Position numbers and translations under genes: made by a program
The notes under the pieces: model-generated
Told to the model about the DNA's origin: nothing
The model's input: the letters and a program-made list of their open reading frames with translations, nothing else
The model's database searches: none
DNA from: Meira nashicola
Taxonomy: Eukaryota; Basidiomycota; Exobasidiomycetes; Exobasidiales; Brachybasidiaceae
Assembly: GCA_001600355.1 (NCBI GenBank)
Contig: BCJU01000003.1
Span: 3,101,746-3,165,745 of the forward strand
Direction of reading: 5' to 3'
Length of the DNA: 64,000 nucleotides
Shown: positions 51,385 through 62,196 of the stretch, piece by piece
Numbering within the stretch: the first letter of the stretch is position 1
How the letters are laid out: each line of letters opens with the position of its first letter

Positions 51385-52586
51385 AGAACGAGCACTTGAA
51401 TTCTTTCCATCAAATTCCTTGCATTCATCGTACATTTAATTCCAGTATACCTTTTTCTTGACTTCATCCATCATCAAAAGCAATCTTTCCTTTTTCGGAC
51501 TTACTCTTTTTCTTTTCTTTTCCAACATTCCCTTCCAATCATTTGTGTGTACAATATTCATAGAAAGTGTCTCTCCGTCTCATATGATGTTGATGAGACA
51601 ATTCTTGCTTTTACCTATTGCAATTCAAACATTCATTTACCCTATTGAATATTGTGTGAGCGGTGGTAGTGTTCACGTGCTAAATTTAATTCGATACGCG
51701 CACAAACGCTTCTTTTAGGAGAGCGTGCGCACCCTGCATACCTTCGATTTTACTTAAAGAAAAAAGGGTTAATACATAGCTAGAGAATATTCGAAAATTG
51801 TGCCTTAGGAAAAGTCTAGTCATCGGACTTGCGAGGTTGACCTTAATAAAAGTAGCGTGCGCGTAGATGATGCAATTTTGCTTTTCTACCGCTGAATAAT
51901 GCCCGTAAAATTCGCTCGGGCGTTTGGTTTTCGTAGGTGAAGTGCTATGGCATTAGTGCTGCGATTCCGCTCAAAAGGGTTCCCATTCATAGTCCGCTTT
52001 GGTCCGTTTTACACTCTTACGCCGTGTTTATACTTCATTTGATTTTAATTTTTTCAATCAATTAGGCGGATATCAGTGACCCTAGCGTGAAATCTTGCAT
52101 GTTCGATAAACACATGGTAAATCAAATGCAAAAAATCAGTGTGAAAAGCAACAATTATTCGAATTTGGCTTTTAAATTTGCCCCTTCATCTGCACATGCA
52201 TACATTTTTATTGACAAACCGTAGGAGATTAAAAAAAAATCGAGGTTCACATGTGCTTATATGCACTAAAACGATGCAGACTTTTTGCTAATAGACATTC
52301 ATGCTGTACCTACATCGTTGCATATGTCATTCATTGAAATCCCTTTGATGCAATTATATATTGTCTCCAGATCTAATGATCACCATCTTCATTGTGTGTA
52401 AATGTGGCAATAACGTTTTCAATTCAATCGCTACCCTCTCATCAAGCAACTCACACAACATATTCTCCGTTCGCCTTCGTTTTTCGTCCTTTTGTGTGTG
52501 GTCTGGAATCAACATTTGTATCCCTAGTACGTCTTTAAGCAGCAGCAGCAGCAACTCTATTAGCAAAGTCTCATACATCATTCAAA
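51385..52586. other. Spacer upstream of the GH5 glucanase gene
   Basis: 1.2 kb, AT rich, with a pyrimidine-rich stretch near 51440-51550, which is probably the 3' UTR of the secreted precursor, and an AGCAGCAGCAGCA tract at about 52540-52552 in the probable leader of the next gene. No coding region is supported. Confidence 0.3.
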
Positions 52587-55292
52587 ATGGCAAGCTCATC
52601 CTATGCTCCAGTGGAAGGAGATAATTCACACGATACGAATGACAATCTATCTCCTCATAGCACCCCACGATTGGGTGAAATGGATTTAGGTCGAATGAGC
52701 TTCTTTGAGAATGGACAACAACGTGCACAAAGTAGATCAGGCACACCTTTATTAAGAGCAAGTAGTCCTGGTGTCACTCAGTCATACGAAGATGACCGAA
52801 GTAGGACACCAGGATCACCTGGATTGAATCAAGCTTTCTCTTCTGCACAATCTTATGCGCCTTTGAGTTACGATTCCAATAGACCTCCTACTCCCGGCAC
52901 TCCTGGAACGCCTGGCAATGATATGTTACGATCTCCATCTTCTCAGCCATGGCTTTTAAGTGCCCATGGCACCGATAGAGGATCTCATAGATTCTCCATC
53001 GCCAGTTCGCATATGCTAGCCAATTCCGATTATGGTAGTCAACATCAATTGATGCGATATTCCGATTCCGGTGCAATTCCTATGCAAGATTACGAAAAGA
53101 GTACAGGTTCTAGGGTTAGTACACCTGGCCCAGGCACACAATATATGCCCGTCAATGCAAGTAACGGAGTATCAAATAGTGAAAAGTATGGACGATTCGG
53201 TCGGTCGCCAATATCACCCAAAAAGAAATGGCGGATATTTGCTGGAGTTGTTGTAGGTTTGATATTACTGGCAATCGTTATCGCTATACCTTTGGTCGTC
53301 GTACATGATCGTCAACACTCCAATGATGCTTCAGTTGTGGGGACAGGACCACATGGTGAAGTATTAACTTCGGGTGGAAATGGCACTGAAATTCGAATGG
53401 AAAATGGTACAACATTCACATATGTAAATAATTTTGGGGGTGAATGGCGAAGTGATCTCAACGATGATGGAGCAAGAGCTCAGAATTATACACCACCTCT
53501 CAGTCAGGACTGGGATTACACGAAAAACGGAATGTTGGGGGTGAATTTAGGAGGATGGTTAGTATTAGAACCTTTTATTGTACCTTCTCTTTTTGAGCCT
53601 TATGAGAACGACAGCTCAAAGTACGTCGTTGATGAATTCACTTTGATGAACCAATGGAATACCGAAGGCGGTCAAGCATTGAAAGAAAAGAATTTACGTC
53701 AACATTACGATACTTTCATCACTGAATACGACTTTATGATGATCGCTGCTGCAGGTTTGAATTGGGTTCGCTTACCCATTGCTTATTGGGCTATAGCCAC
53801 GATGCCAGGAGAACCATTTGTGCAAGGAATATCTTGGGAATACTTTTTGAAGGCGATAAAGTGGGCAAGAAAGTATGGTTTACGTATCGAACTTGATTTA
53901 CATGCTATCCCTGGCTCACAAAACGGTTATAATCATGGTGGTCGATTGGGCGTTTTTAATTTCCTCAATTCGCCTGTCGGAATGGTTTCCGCTCAAAGAG
54001 CATTAGACACGATCAGAGTGATTGCTGAATTTGTTGCTCAACCTGAGATCGCCAAAGTGGTACCCATCTTTGGTGTTTTAAATGAGCCAAATGTTCCTCT
54101 TGGTATTGGTCAAGATAATATTCGAAGATTTTATATCGAAGCTTATTCTCTTATTCGCAATATTACCGGCTTTGGACAAGATCATGGTCCGATGCTAGCA
54201 TTTCATGATGGTTTCATGGGTTTGCCATTTTGGAACGGATTTTTGCAAGGCGGAGATCGAGTTGCGTGGGACTTGCATCCGTATGTCTGTTTCACAAAGC
54301 CATTCAATGATAGACAAAGTTTCATCAATACAGCTTGCAATGGTTGGGCATCAAACACAGAATTAGGATTAACTCAATACGGTGTAACTTTTGCCGGAGA
54401 ATGGTCTTTAGCACCAAATGATTGTGGCTTATTCTTAAACGGTCCTTTCCAAGGAGTTCGTTATGACGGCACATTCTCTGATGGAACATTTACAAAGACG
54501 GGAGATTGTGGACCTTTTGATGATTGGGAATCCTATTCGAATAGTACGAAGCAAACGATGTATCAAGGCGCTATTGCAGCAATGTCTAGCTTTGATAATT
54601 TCTTCTTTTGGACTTGGAAGATTGGAGATAGCTTACGTACAGGTAAGCCAGTTAATCCGAATTGGTCTTATTTGCTTGGATTACAACAAGGATGGATGCC
54701 AAAAGATCCATATAGAGAATCGCAAAACGCTTGTCGTAATTTGCAAGGACAAGGATTGTCCGGCATCACAAAGACGTCAATCACATGGTCTTCCACTTTT
54801 GCTAATTATCAAACGGGTGCCGCTACAACATATACGCCCAATACGGTCTCGTACAGTTGGCCGCCACCATCGATTACCGTTAGTGGTCAAAGTGGAAATG
54901 TGATTGCGGTAACCGCTTTGCCGACTTATACACCTACGGGAACCGTCGTTATTCCTCCAACACCGACTTATTCTCTCACTTTGACGAAAGAAGTACAACC
55001 AACTATCGATCCATGGACACAAGGCGGTAGACAAACGCCTGCATTTACACCAATCGCAGGATGCACTTACTTTGACAGCATTTGGAACAATTATACTTCT
55101 GCTTTACCTGGTTGGCCTTGTGCTGGAAGTGGTGGAGCTTCTAGGCGAAATTTACAACCAATATACGAAATGGATATTTGGGCAATGGACAAAAGAGGCA
55201 GTCCGTTGATAGAAAAACGTGAAGAGAACGTATATCGACGTGATTTAGGCTTCGGTGGCGCAGCTGCTCCCACACCTGCTCCTCGAGTATAA
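52587..55292 (+). CDS. Membrane-anchored exo-1,3-beta-glucanase (GH5, ExgD-like)
   Basis: A 901-residue glucan 1,3-beta-glucosidase that trims or remodels cell-wall beta-glucan from non-reducing ends. It has a disordered cytosolic N-terminus (1-210, rich in Ser and TPG repeats), a single membrane helix at about 217-238 (IFAGVVVGLILLAIVIAIPLVVV) and then the extracellular GH5 barrel from about 310 (MLGVNLGGWLVLEPFI). The acid/base Glu is in FGVLNEPNV (Glu500) and the nucleophile in GEWSLAPNDCG (Glu605); DLHAIPGSQNG is also conserved. A Thr/Pro-rich tail follows, ending with dibasic stretches (MDKRGSPLIEKREENVYRRD). Type II anchoring and this length match the ExgD group of fungal exoglucanases. 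A second beta-1,3-glucanase (GH128) lies 5 kb to the right. Confidence 0.94.
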   Translation: MASSSYAPVEGDNSHDTNDNLSPHSTPRLGEMDLGRMSFFENGQQRAQSRSGTPLLRASSPGVTQSYEDDRSRTPGSPGLNQAFSSAQSYAPLSYDSNRPPTPGTPGTPGNDMLRSPSSQPWLLSAHGTDRGSHRFSIASSHMLANSDYGSQHQLMRYSDSGAIPMQDYEKSTGSRVSTPGPGTQYMPVNASNGVSNSEKYGRFGRSPISPKKKWRIFAGVVVGLILLAIVIAIPLVVVHDRQHSNDASVVGTGPHGEVLTSGGNGTEIRMENGTTFTYVNNFGGEWRSDLNDDGARAQNYTPPLSQDWDYTKNGMLGVNLGGWLVLEPFIVPSLFEPYENDSSKYVVDEFTLMNQWNTEGGQALKEKNLRQHYDTFITEYDFMMIAAAGLNWVRLPIAYWAIATMPGEPFVQGISWEYFLKAIKWARKYGLRIELDLHAIPGSQNGYNHGGRLGVFNFLNSPVGMVSAQRALDTIRVIAEFVAQPEIAKVVPIFGVLNEPNVPLGIGQDNIRRFYIEAYSLIRNITGFGQDHGPMLAFHDGFMGLPFWNGFLQGGDRVAWDLHPYVCFTKPFNDRQSFINTACNGWASNTELGLTQYGVTFAGEWSLAPNDCGLFLNGPFQGVRYDGTFSDGTFTKTGDCGPFDDWESYSNSTKQTMYQGAIAAMSSFDNFFFWTWKIGDSLRTGKPVNPNWSYLLGLQQGWMPKDPYRESQNACRNLQGQGLSGITKTSITWSSTFANYQTGAATTYTPNTVSYSWPPPSITVSGQSGNVIAVTALPTYTPTGTVVIPPTPTYSLTLTKEVQPTIDPWTQGGRQTPAFTPIAGCTYFDSIWNNYTSALPGWPCAGSGGASRRNLQPIYEMDIWAMDKRGSPLIEKREENVYRRDLGFGGAAAPTPAPRV

Positions 55293-55509
55293 AAACAATG
55301 AATGGACACTTTTTTTACAGTTTTACCTCTCTTTTTTTTGTTATTCTGAAACATGTAAACAAACAACTTGCATCTCATCTCTGGATCGGATTTTTACTCT
55401 TTGCAATTATAACAGAATTGTACCTTTATTTATTTCTACTGCGAGAATGAAATTTAGGATACATAAAATATTTTTAGTACAAATGCGCGCGTGGCTTAAC
55501 TTATATAAT

Positions 55510-57234
55510 TCACGATTGATGATGATAAGCTTTTTCTTCATCACCATGTGGATCTGGAACACGATGACCGTCGCGTTGTTTGCGATCAGCTGCTAATGTT
55601 TGAGCGAATTTTGACCTTTCACGAATGGCTGGACCTTTCCAGTAGAATATATAAATTGGAATTGTGACAAAGATTGCTAAACAACCTAAGATTGTACTTG
55701 CCCATTCATAGTGAAGCGTACCGATATTTTCATATAGAGGTGTTGCATAAAGAGCTGCAATACCTGCAAGGAAATCACGAGCCAAAGCATTTCCACCGGT
55801 AGCACTGGCTGAATAAACTCCGTAAGAAGCCACCATATAATCAATCGTTGCCATATAAATTGCATAGTTTGCAATCGCAATTAAAACGGAAAAGATCATT
55901 GGTGCAATCCAATGAACATGTGGAGGACCTAAACTTGTCCATGCGAAACCGAAAAGGCCAATAGTTTCCAATGGAGCTGTCCATAAAAGCCACCAAAGTC
56001 TTGCTTCGGGTAAAAGAGCATCAGGATCTCTTCTTCTTATTTGTCTTTGACTATGAATGCTAGGGAAAAAGCTAAAGAAAGAAATAATATAACCCAAATT
56101 GATTGGAATAAATGCTAATCCGATTTGAATAGTTGAAAAGTTCCATTGTTTAAATACCAAAGTGAAAGATTCGGTAAATGTGAAAATGAGAGCGTCTGAG
56201 AAACCACTTAAAAGTGAAAGTGATAAAACGATTGGTTCACGAACAAACATTTCAAAAGGTCTAATCCAAGTTACACCAATTTCTTTCATACTAAATCGAT
56301 CTTTGCGTAATTCGTTCGGTCCATAAATATTTTCTCCTTCTTTATTTCCTTGTTTTTTGGCAGTCTTTCTACGTCTTTTTGCCTCTCTATCTAAAATCAC
56401 TGTCGAACGTGTTTCAGGAACGAGGAAAAAGTGTAAAATTTGTGTTGTTCCTCCAAAGATTAATTGAGTCCAAAAGATCCAATATAATGGATTTTGTGCT
56501 GCACCTGCTATAAATCCACCTATCAAAGGTCCAATCGATGTACCACCAACAGAAGAAAGAACGATGAAAGCAACAGCGTATTGTTGATCATCTGCATCAA
56601 ACATATCTGCAACCATACCTAAAGTAACACTACCGCCTGCAGTCCATAAACCTCCAAAGAATCGAGCAGCAATTAAAGATTTAAAATTAGGCGAAAGAGC
56701 TGCCCAAATTTGTGTACAATTGACGAGGAATAAAGAAAGTTGTAAGATTGGCCATCTTCCTAACTCTTCTGACCAAGGAGCCCACAATTCTGATCCGAAA
56801 GCATAAGCTACCAAAAATATCATTTGACCAACACGAGCGCCTTGTTCGCTTACACCTGCAAATCTTGAATCTTCCGTTATTAAAGGAACTGCGCTTGGAT
56901 AAACGGAAGTGTTAAAGTTCATACTCATTTGAACGACAAAGATAACGCTTAGAATCATCCATTTCTTCCAAGTTGGATAAGCATATCCAAGTATTTGCGG
57001 TGCCATTTCATCCGTTAATTCAATCTTTCCATCCGATCTTGCCTTTTTAGGTTCTTCTTTACTCGATTCTGTCTTTTGTAATGCTTTCTCATTACCATTA
57101 TCATCTTTAATTTCATTAGATCGATTATTATCTTCTTCTATCGTTGTTTCTGGAGTGCTTAAGTCACTCTGTCTAGCTTGTTCAGCTTTAGCTGAAGAGT
57201 TTTCCCCTTGTTGATTACTAGCATCCACCATCAT
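55510..57234 (-). CDS. MFS drug/solute:proton antiporter (DHA1-type)
   Basis: A 574-residue major facilitator of the plasma membrane. The first about 80 residues are a hydrophilic Glu/Lys/Ser cytosolic tail. Twelve membrane segments can be traced from WMILSVIFVVQMSMNF onwards. The TM2-TM3 loop has PWSEELGRWPILQLSL, in the position of the MFS D-R/K-x-G-R/K motif, and TM5 contains SVGGTSIGPLIGGFIAG, the antiporter-type motif C (G-x-x-x-G-P-x-x-G-G). A charged central loop follows TM6 (ILDREAKRRRKTAKKQG). Substrate is not predictable: relatives include multidrug and polyamine exporters. There is no biosynthetic cluster around it, so a general efflux role is as likely as any. An octamer CGCAGCGC lies about 430 bp upstream. 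Confidence 0.88.
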   Translation of the reverse strand: MMVDASNQQGENSSAKAEQARQSDLSTPETTIEEDNNRSNEIKDDNGNEKALQKTESSKEEPKKARSDGKIELTDEMAPQILGYAYPTWKKWMILSVIFVVQMSMNFNTSVYPSAVPLITEDSRFAGVSEQGARVGQMIFLVAYAFGSELWAPWSEELGRWPILQLSLFLVNCTQIWAALSPNFKSLIAARFFGGLWTAGGSVTLGMVADMFDADDQQYAVAFIVLSSVGGTSIGPLIGGFIAGAAQNPLYWIFWTQLIFGGTTQILHFFLVPETRSTVILDREAKRRRKTAKKQGNKEGENIYGPNELRKDRFSMKEIGVTWIRPFEMFVREPIVLSLSLLSGFSDALIFTFTESFTLVFKQWNFSTIQIGLAFIPINLGYIISFFSFFPSIHSQRQIRRRDPDALLPEARLWWLLWTAPLETIGLFGFAWTSLGPPHVHWIAPMIFSVLIAIANYAIYMATIDYMVASYGVYSASATGGNALARDFLAGIAALYATPLYENIGTLHYEWASTILGCLAIFVTIPIYIFYWKGPAIRERSKFAQTLAADRKQRDGHRVPDPHGDEEKAYHHQS

Positions 57235-57915
57235 TTTTGCTTCAAACGTAAATGCTTATGTCGATAACTGATGATAATCAAACCATGAAGGAAGGAAGCA
57301 AAAACAATTTAACCGTTCAAATTGCTAGTATTTAAAGTGATTAAGTCGCCGATCTCCACTCATTTTGCATACAAAAAGATCACGCTCAAAAATAAAATAA
57401 CTGCTAACCCGAATCAAGTAGATTTGACCCTGAAGAGCTACGTAATCTTGCATCACCTCTTGTTTAACTCGGCGTACACGCACATTTACTGTAGGGCTAG
57501 TGTAGTCTACGCGTCTTCTTCACCGCCGCATATAACGCAACGCTATGCCACTTCTTGCGGTCAATCTAAACCCATCCGCTTTTTCGGTTGCACAACGAAA
57601 ATTTAGTGAAAATACACACGTTTCATGCATCATTCCATTTCGATCGAACGTCTATCATTTAGCGCAGCGCAAAAAATTATCATTGAAGGCGGATGAGAAG
57701 AATAAGATTGATAGCGTGCGCTGCGTTCAAGTACAATGTGGTCAAACTGTCGATGAAATCATAAGATAACCAGATAGGAAAAATCATTTCTACAGGTCGT
57801 GCCTGAACGAAGAGATCAAAGTTATTGAAGATTAAACTCTTTTGTGCCTACTGCACCCTTGATCGACTGTCATGCCTTCCCAACCAATCTGAGTATTACC
57901 CCACATCTCTTTATT
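57235..57915. promoter_or_regulatory. MFS upstream region and ERG9 3' end
   Basis: 681 bp. AGCGCAGCGC at 57661-57670 and GTGCGCTGCG at 57716-57725 carry the octamer CGCAGCGC in opposite orientations; ACGCGT is at 57509-57514. The short frames in this spacer have no protein-like features. Confidence 0.35.
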
Positions 57916-59650
57916 TTAAAGTTCAATCTTTTTGCGTAATGATTGAAGTCCCTGCCAAGAAAGCAAAGATGGTTCTTGATCTGTGATTGAGGCATGACCT
58001 CCAATAAATTCGGTATACTTTTCTCCTAGCCAAAGCGTGAATGGATCTTGTCCTTCTTGGAAAACATACCAAGCAATAATCCAAGATGCAAGAGCAATCA
58101 CTCCCATCACTAAACAGATGAAAATCATAATGATCACAAAGAATTTAATCATTTCCTTTTGTTCGCGTTTATCTTCTTCTTCGCGTTCACTTTGTGTCAT
58201 TGCTGCTCTTCGTGGATCCAACTCTCCGGTTTTGGGTGCTTGTAATAATCCCAATGCCATTGCTTTTGCCCTTGCCGTATTTTGACGTTGATTTGTGTAT
58301 TTTGTCAAGGCTGCTTGACGAACATCTCCTTCCCGTACTTCTGAGCCCGGAGAAATGAAAGAAGGATAATATGTTTCACACCAAACTTCAATCTTGCCCA
58401 ATTCTACAGACCATTTGAGAAAGTTGGGATCAGAAGGATCGAGTTTAGTACGCATCTCTCGTGCAAATGTTAGGAATTGATAAGAAACGTCTCTTGGATT
58501 TACCGCTCTGATGATTAATTGAACAGCTTGAGATTTGCGAATTTTGACATTTCGCTTCAGAACATTTGGATTGTTGAGCATCAAATTGAGCGTCGCGATT
58601 GCCATTACTTGTGGAATCGCACAAAAGTTGAATACGCTTTGATCTCTCAACAAGCTCAAATAATCCAACGCTCTTGTCGCATGTCGAATTGCATCCAATA
58701 ACATCGAATTTAAAACAAACATTGCCCGCTTTCCTTCGGGACCTGCTACCGCTTTAAACTTTCCACTTCCAGGTGAGGTTTCAACGATTCCTTTTTGTGC
58801 AACTTCAGCTTGTGAGTCAAAGTCGGCTCCTGGTTGAGCCCAGCATTCTCGTGGCCAGAAGAATCGTCCTTCGGCACAATCTTCTGCATAATCACGAATG
58901 ATATTTGTCTTCTGCAAAAATAATCCCATATGATTTGACAAGGTTAATTGATCTCCCAACCATGGCCTCTCGATGCCTGACTCTGCGAACAGACGTGAAA
59001 GACCTTCGCCAACAATGCCAGCAACAAAATGACAATAGAGGTCGTAATCTTGCCATTTGTCAACTTTGAGTGGCTCCTTTGAGGATGCCTCGATGTACGA
59101 TGCCATTCCTGCACCCATTTTTGCGGTAATGTCTGAGATTACAGTTTTGTATCTGGTATAGAAGAAATATGTTAGCTGGGATACCTGCAAAATTAGAAAG
59201 CGCATTCACTCACCCTGCGCCTAATCTGTTAAATTCTTCAATCACTGTATCAAACTCGATCAATAATTGACGATCTTTTTCATTCGGTCCGCTTTCGCTG
59301 AAAGTCCATCCGGGTTGCTCTAGACGTTTATAGAAATCAAGCAAAAGTGAAATCTTCCTTTGTGGATCGATTGTCATATCATCTTCAATTGTATCCAATC
59401 CACGTAGGGGCAAGTAAAATAAACAAATTACTCGACTCAATTCTCCATTTAACTCTTTGATCACTGCACTGAAACTACGTGAAGTCAGATCGAGCAATTT
59501 CCAGCATCTTTGCATTGATTCCCTTTCCCAACCAGAATCAGGATTCGTTTTGATATCGTTCAAAGGATCACGCCATACCTTGTATGTGACTAATGCTCGT
59601 AATTCTTGCGGATGTAGCAATGCAAGAGAGACGATATCAACGATTCCCAT
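57916..59650 (-). CDS. ERG9: Squalene synthase (farnesyl-diphosphate farnesyltransferase), two exons
   Basis: Condenses two farnesyl diphosphates to squalene, the first committed step of ergosterol synthesis, on the ER membrane. Exon 1 (59214-59650) and exon 2 (57916-59152) join across a 61-nt GT-AG intron to give about 557 residues, with LGAGYKTVISDIT at the junction. The first Asp-rich site is DTIED (86-90), the second is NIIRDYAEDCAEGRFFWP in exon 2, and CWKLLDLTSRSFSAVI and KMGAGMASYI are also typical. A C-terminal hydrophobic anchor (FFVIIMIFICLVMGVIALASWIIAWYVF) lies near residues 495-525, with an extra lumenal tail. Length is slightly above yeast Erg9 (444) because of a longer linker and tail. 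The product feeds the sterols used by ATG26 at 17.2-21.8 kb. CTGCGCTGCGCC (59764-59775) lies about 115 bp upstream. Confidence 0.96.
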
Positions 59651-60629
59651 ATTGTTCTATTTTGATCTGTTTGCCGAAAAGAAGGGATGGACGAGAAGAA
59701 TTGTGTTCCGTGCTTAGCCCAAGCAATTAATTGATCAACAAGAAAATTAAGACTTCCTTGTGCCTGCGCTGCGCCGCCTTTTCCCTCTTAATTGATGTTG
59801 CACACACTACCACCAGTACAGGGCAGAAACACACAATAAGCATAGGCGGGGGAAATTGAAGGCTTGATTTAGAGTGTAATCGTGCTTCCTTCGTTTGGCA
59901 CAGGCATAATTCTGCGCGCAACCGAGCTTGAGCTGTGCTGGCTTACAGTTGCGTGTGCTTATATAAGTTTTAAAATTGATTTCTGTCATTTATTTTACGC
60001 CTCCTTGCATATACGTACATATGTGCCTGTCATAAATCTTTGCTAGAGCGAAACAGAAGAGTGCGGAGAGCGGAAGCGTACATACATATACTGAAATTGT
60101 CGTCAGTCTGTCTTGAATTGAAGGACGGACGGGGACACGAAACGTCACCACCCTTTTGTTTCTTTTACAATTGGCTCACAAAACGCGAGGGTCAAAGCTT
60201 CAACACGTAACCAAAATTAGACAAAAAATCACGGCGCCGCTTATGAAAAGAAACAAACGCCTTAGCATCCGTGCTCATTTCTGCTGTGCCCCCTAATTTC
60301 AAGCTGAATCGTGAAAGTGATCCTTTTTTCTCTCTCTCTCTCTTTTCATCTACAGCAACCCCGACATCTGCATGACGAAAGACCTCCTATCTTACGTTCA
60401 AGCATTCTCCTCTCCACTCCCTCTCCACCATTGAAACTCTCCTTTTCAAACAATAACAGTCTTTACAACCTTTTCATCTTTGTCGCTTTCAAGCATATAT
60501 TCACGCTCGCGTACGCGCATTCTCTATAATTCTCTTTCTGGTTCAGAGTCGGAAACATCCTCTTTGCCGTAGATTTCGGCAACAGTGAACACAACATCCT
60601 TTCTCGAAAGATTGGTCTTGCAGCAAAAA
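59651..60629. promoter_or_regulatory. Divergent promoter, ERG9 and GH128 genes
   Basis: About 980 bp. On the ERG9 side, GCCTGCGCTGCGCCGCC at 59762-59778 contains GCGCTGCG. On the GH128 side, a CT repeat (TTCTCTCTCTCTCTCTTTT) spans about 60329-60347 and continues as a C/T-rich leader. No sterol element or gene is visible to me. Confidence 0.35.
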
Positions 60630-61763
60630 ATGGTCGCAAGAAAATTCTTGATTTGCCTTGTAGCAATCTTACTTGCCGTTTCAGCAGTGCAAAGTGATGA
60701 TTTAGCGGAGCCTAAAGCAGAAGATGCTATCTCTCAGCTGATGCGAAGAATTCCAACGAATGAAGCCTCTGATCCATCAACAAGTCTTTCTGTTCTGGAA
60801 CGTGAAGATGAAGTGCCGGCAAACGTCCTGATTAAACGTAGACGAAAACATCACCATCGCAAAGGGCACGGTAGAGGTAAAGGTCATGATCACCGCAAGC
60901 CGCATAAAAGCAAAAATAAGCACCATGGTGGAAAGAAACAAGCTTCTCCTGCAACGACTAATAATGATCAAGATGACAATCAATCTAGCAGATCGTCATC
61001 GAAAAAGGCACCTTTGACCCCCAACGGTATCAAAGCGGGCATTGCTGGTGGACAAAGTCTTGATTTCATCAAAGGTGCAATTGGTTGGTATACGGAATGG
61101 ACTGCTGTACCATATGGTCAACCGCCAAAGGGTGTCGCTTTCGCTACGATGTTATGGGGTCTTGGGTGGAAAGATCATGATAATGATTGGCAACGCTTCC
61201 AAGATTTCAAAAAGATCAAACCTGGCACTTACGATTACGTCATTGGTATGAACGAAGCAGATTTTGAAGGCGGTGGTAGTAGCGGTGTAATTCCAACTGA
61301 CAAAGCTGCCGAAGCATGGGAACAGTACATCGCACCACACGGAAGGGCTGGATCTGTGCTTATCTCGCCTTCATGTGCAAAACAAGCCGATGAAAATTGG
61401 ATGGGCCCTTTCCTTAAAAAGGTCAAAACAAAACCAGATGTGGTGAACGTTCACATTTTCAAAAATAAAGCAAGTCAAATCAAAGGAGTTTTGGATCATT
61501 ATGCTCAATATGGCTATCCATTATGGGTCACAGAATTTGCTTGCATCAATTACTCAAATGGGGCACATGACCCTTGCAATCAAAAGGATGCAGAAGAGTT
61601 TGTTCGAGAATCGGTCAAAATTTTAGAAGCTGATGATCGTGTTAAAGCATATGCTTGGTCAGATGCCAACAATGGGCCTGCTTGCAAATTGACTAAAGCT
61701 GGTGGAAAGCAACTTTCCAAAACCGGTCAAACGCTCAAGGCTATGTTCTCCAGCTTTGCCTAG
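60630..61763 (+). CDS. Secreted GH128 beta-1,3-glucanase-like protein with His/Lys-rich linker
   Basis: I choose the ATG at 60630, since MVARKFLICLVAILLAVSAVQS is a clean signal peptide; an in-frame ATG at 60585 adds 15 residues in front. The product is about 377 residues. After a propeptide ending at dibasic sites (MRR and IKRRRK) comes a linker at about 73-105 of His, Lys, Arg and Gly (RRRKHHHRKGHGRG, HDHRKPHKSKNKHHGGKK), then a Ser/Asn/Asp spacer. The catalytic domain from about 137 is the Asl1-like/GH128 fold: IGWYTEWTAVP, MLWGLGW, IGMNEADF (Glu209, likely acid/base) and LWVTEFAC (Glu302, likely nucleophile), ending KAYAWSDANN. The family hydrolyses beta-1,3-glucan. The basic linker may bind wall polymers or metals, or be removed on maturation. 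Confidence 0.87.
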   Translation: MVARKFLICLVAILLAVSAVQSDDLAEPKAEDAISQLMRRIPTNEASDPSTSLSVLEREDEVPANVLIKRRRKHHHRKGHGRGKGHDHRKPHKSKNKHHGGKKQASPATTNNDQDDNQSSRSSSKKAPLTPNGIKAGIAGGQSLDFIKGAIGWYTEWTAVPYGQPPKGVAFATMLWGLGWKDHDNDWQRFQDFKKIKPGTYDYVIGMNEADFEGGGSSGVIPTDKAAEAWEQYIAPHGRAGSVLISPSCAKQADENWMGPFLKKVKTKPDVVNVHIFKNKASQIKGVLDHYAQYGYPLWVTEFACINYSNGAHDPCNQKDAEEFVRESVKILEADDRVKAYAWSDANNGPACKLTKAGGKQLSKTGQTLKAMFSSFA

Positions 61764-62196
61764 AGAGACCTGGTTGAAGAATGATTCTTTTTCAACATTG
61801 ATGGAAACTTATCTCACAATCTCTCTTTTCGTACTTGCTGATAGCCGCATGATACTCTGCTTGACGCTTTCTTTTTCGATTTCTTTGGATACTCACTGGT
61901 GAGATCACCTTTCCGTTCGCTCGTTCGTTTTCACTGTTGATCAGCTATACGTACTCCTTCAAATATTATCTCTTTCCCGTTGTCCAACAAGGCCTCGCTT
62001 TCATCTATGAGCCATAGTCTATGTGCTGATTTTACTTCTGTACACATTCTATAATTTTGTTCAATGATCGTATATCACACTATAAATACAATAATTCGCT
62101 GCTGGGCAGCAGATTGGTATGTTCGTTCGCTTCATCTCTTTGCTCACGTAATTTGCAAAGTCTAGGATGACTTTCGCCTTGCTTTCAAGATTCACA
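61764..62196. other. Convergent 3' spacer
   Basis: 433 bp between converging genes, T/C rich on the plus strand with TTCGTTCGCTCGTTCG at about 61914-61930. It is probably 3' UTR for both genes; I see nothing else. Confidence 0.35.
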
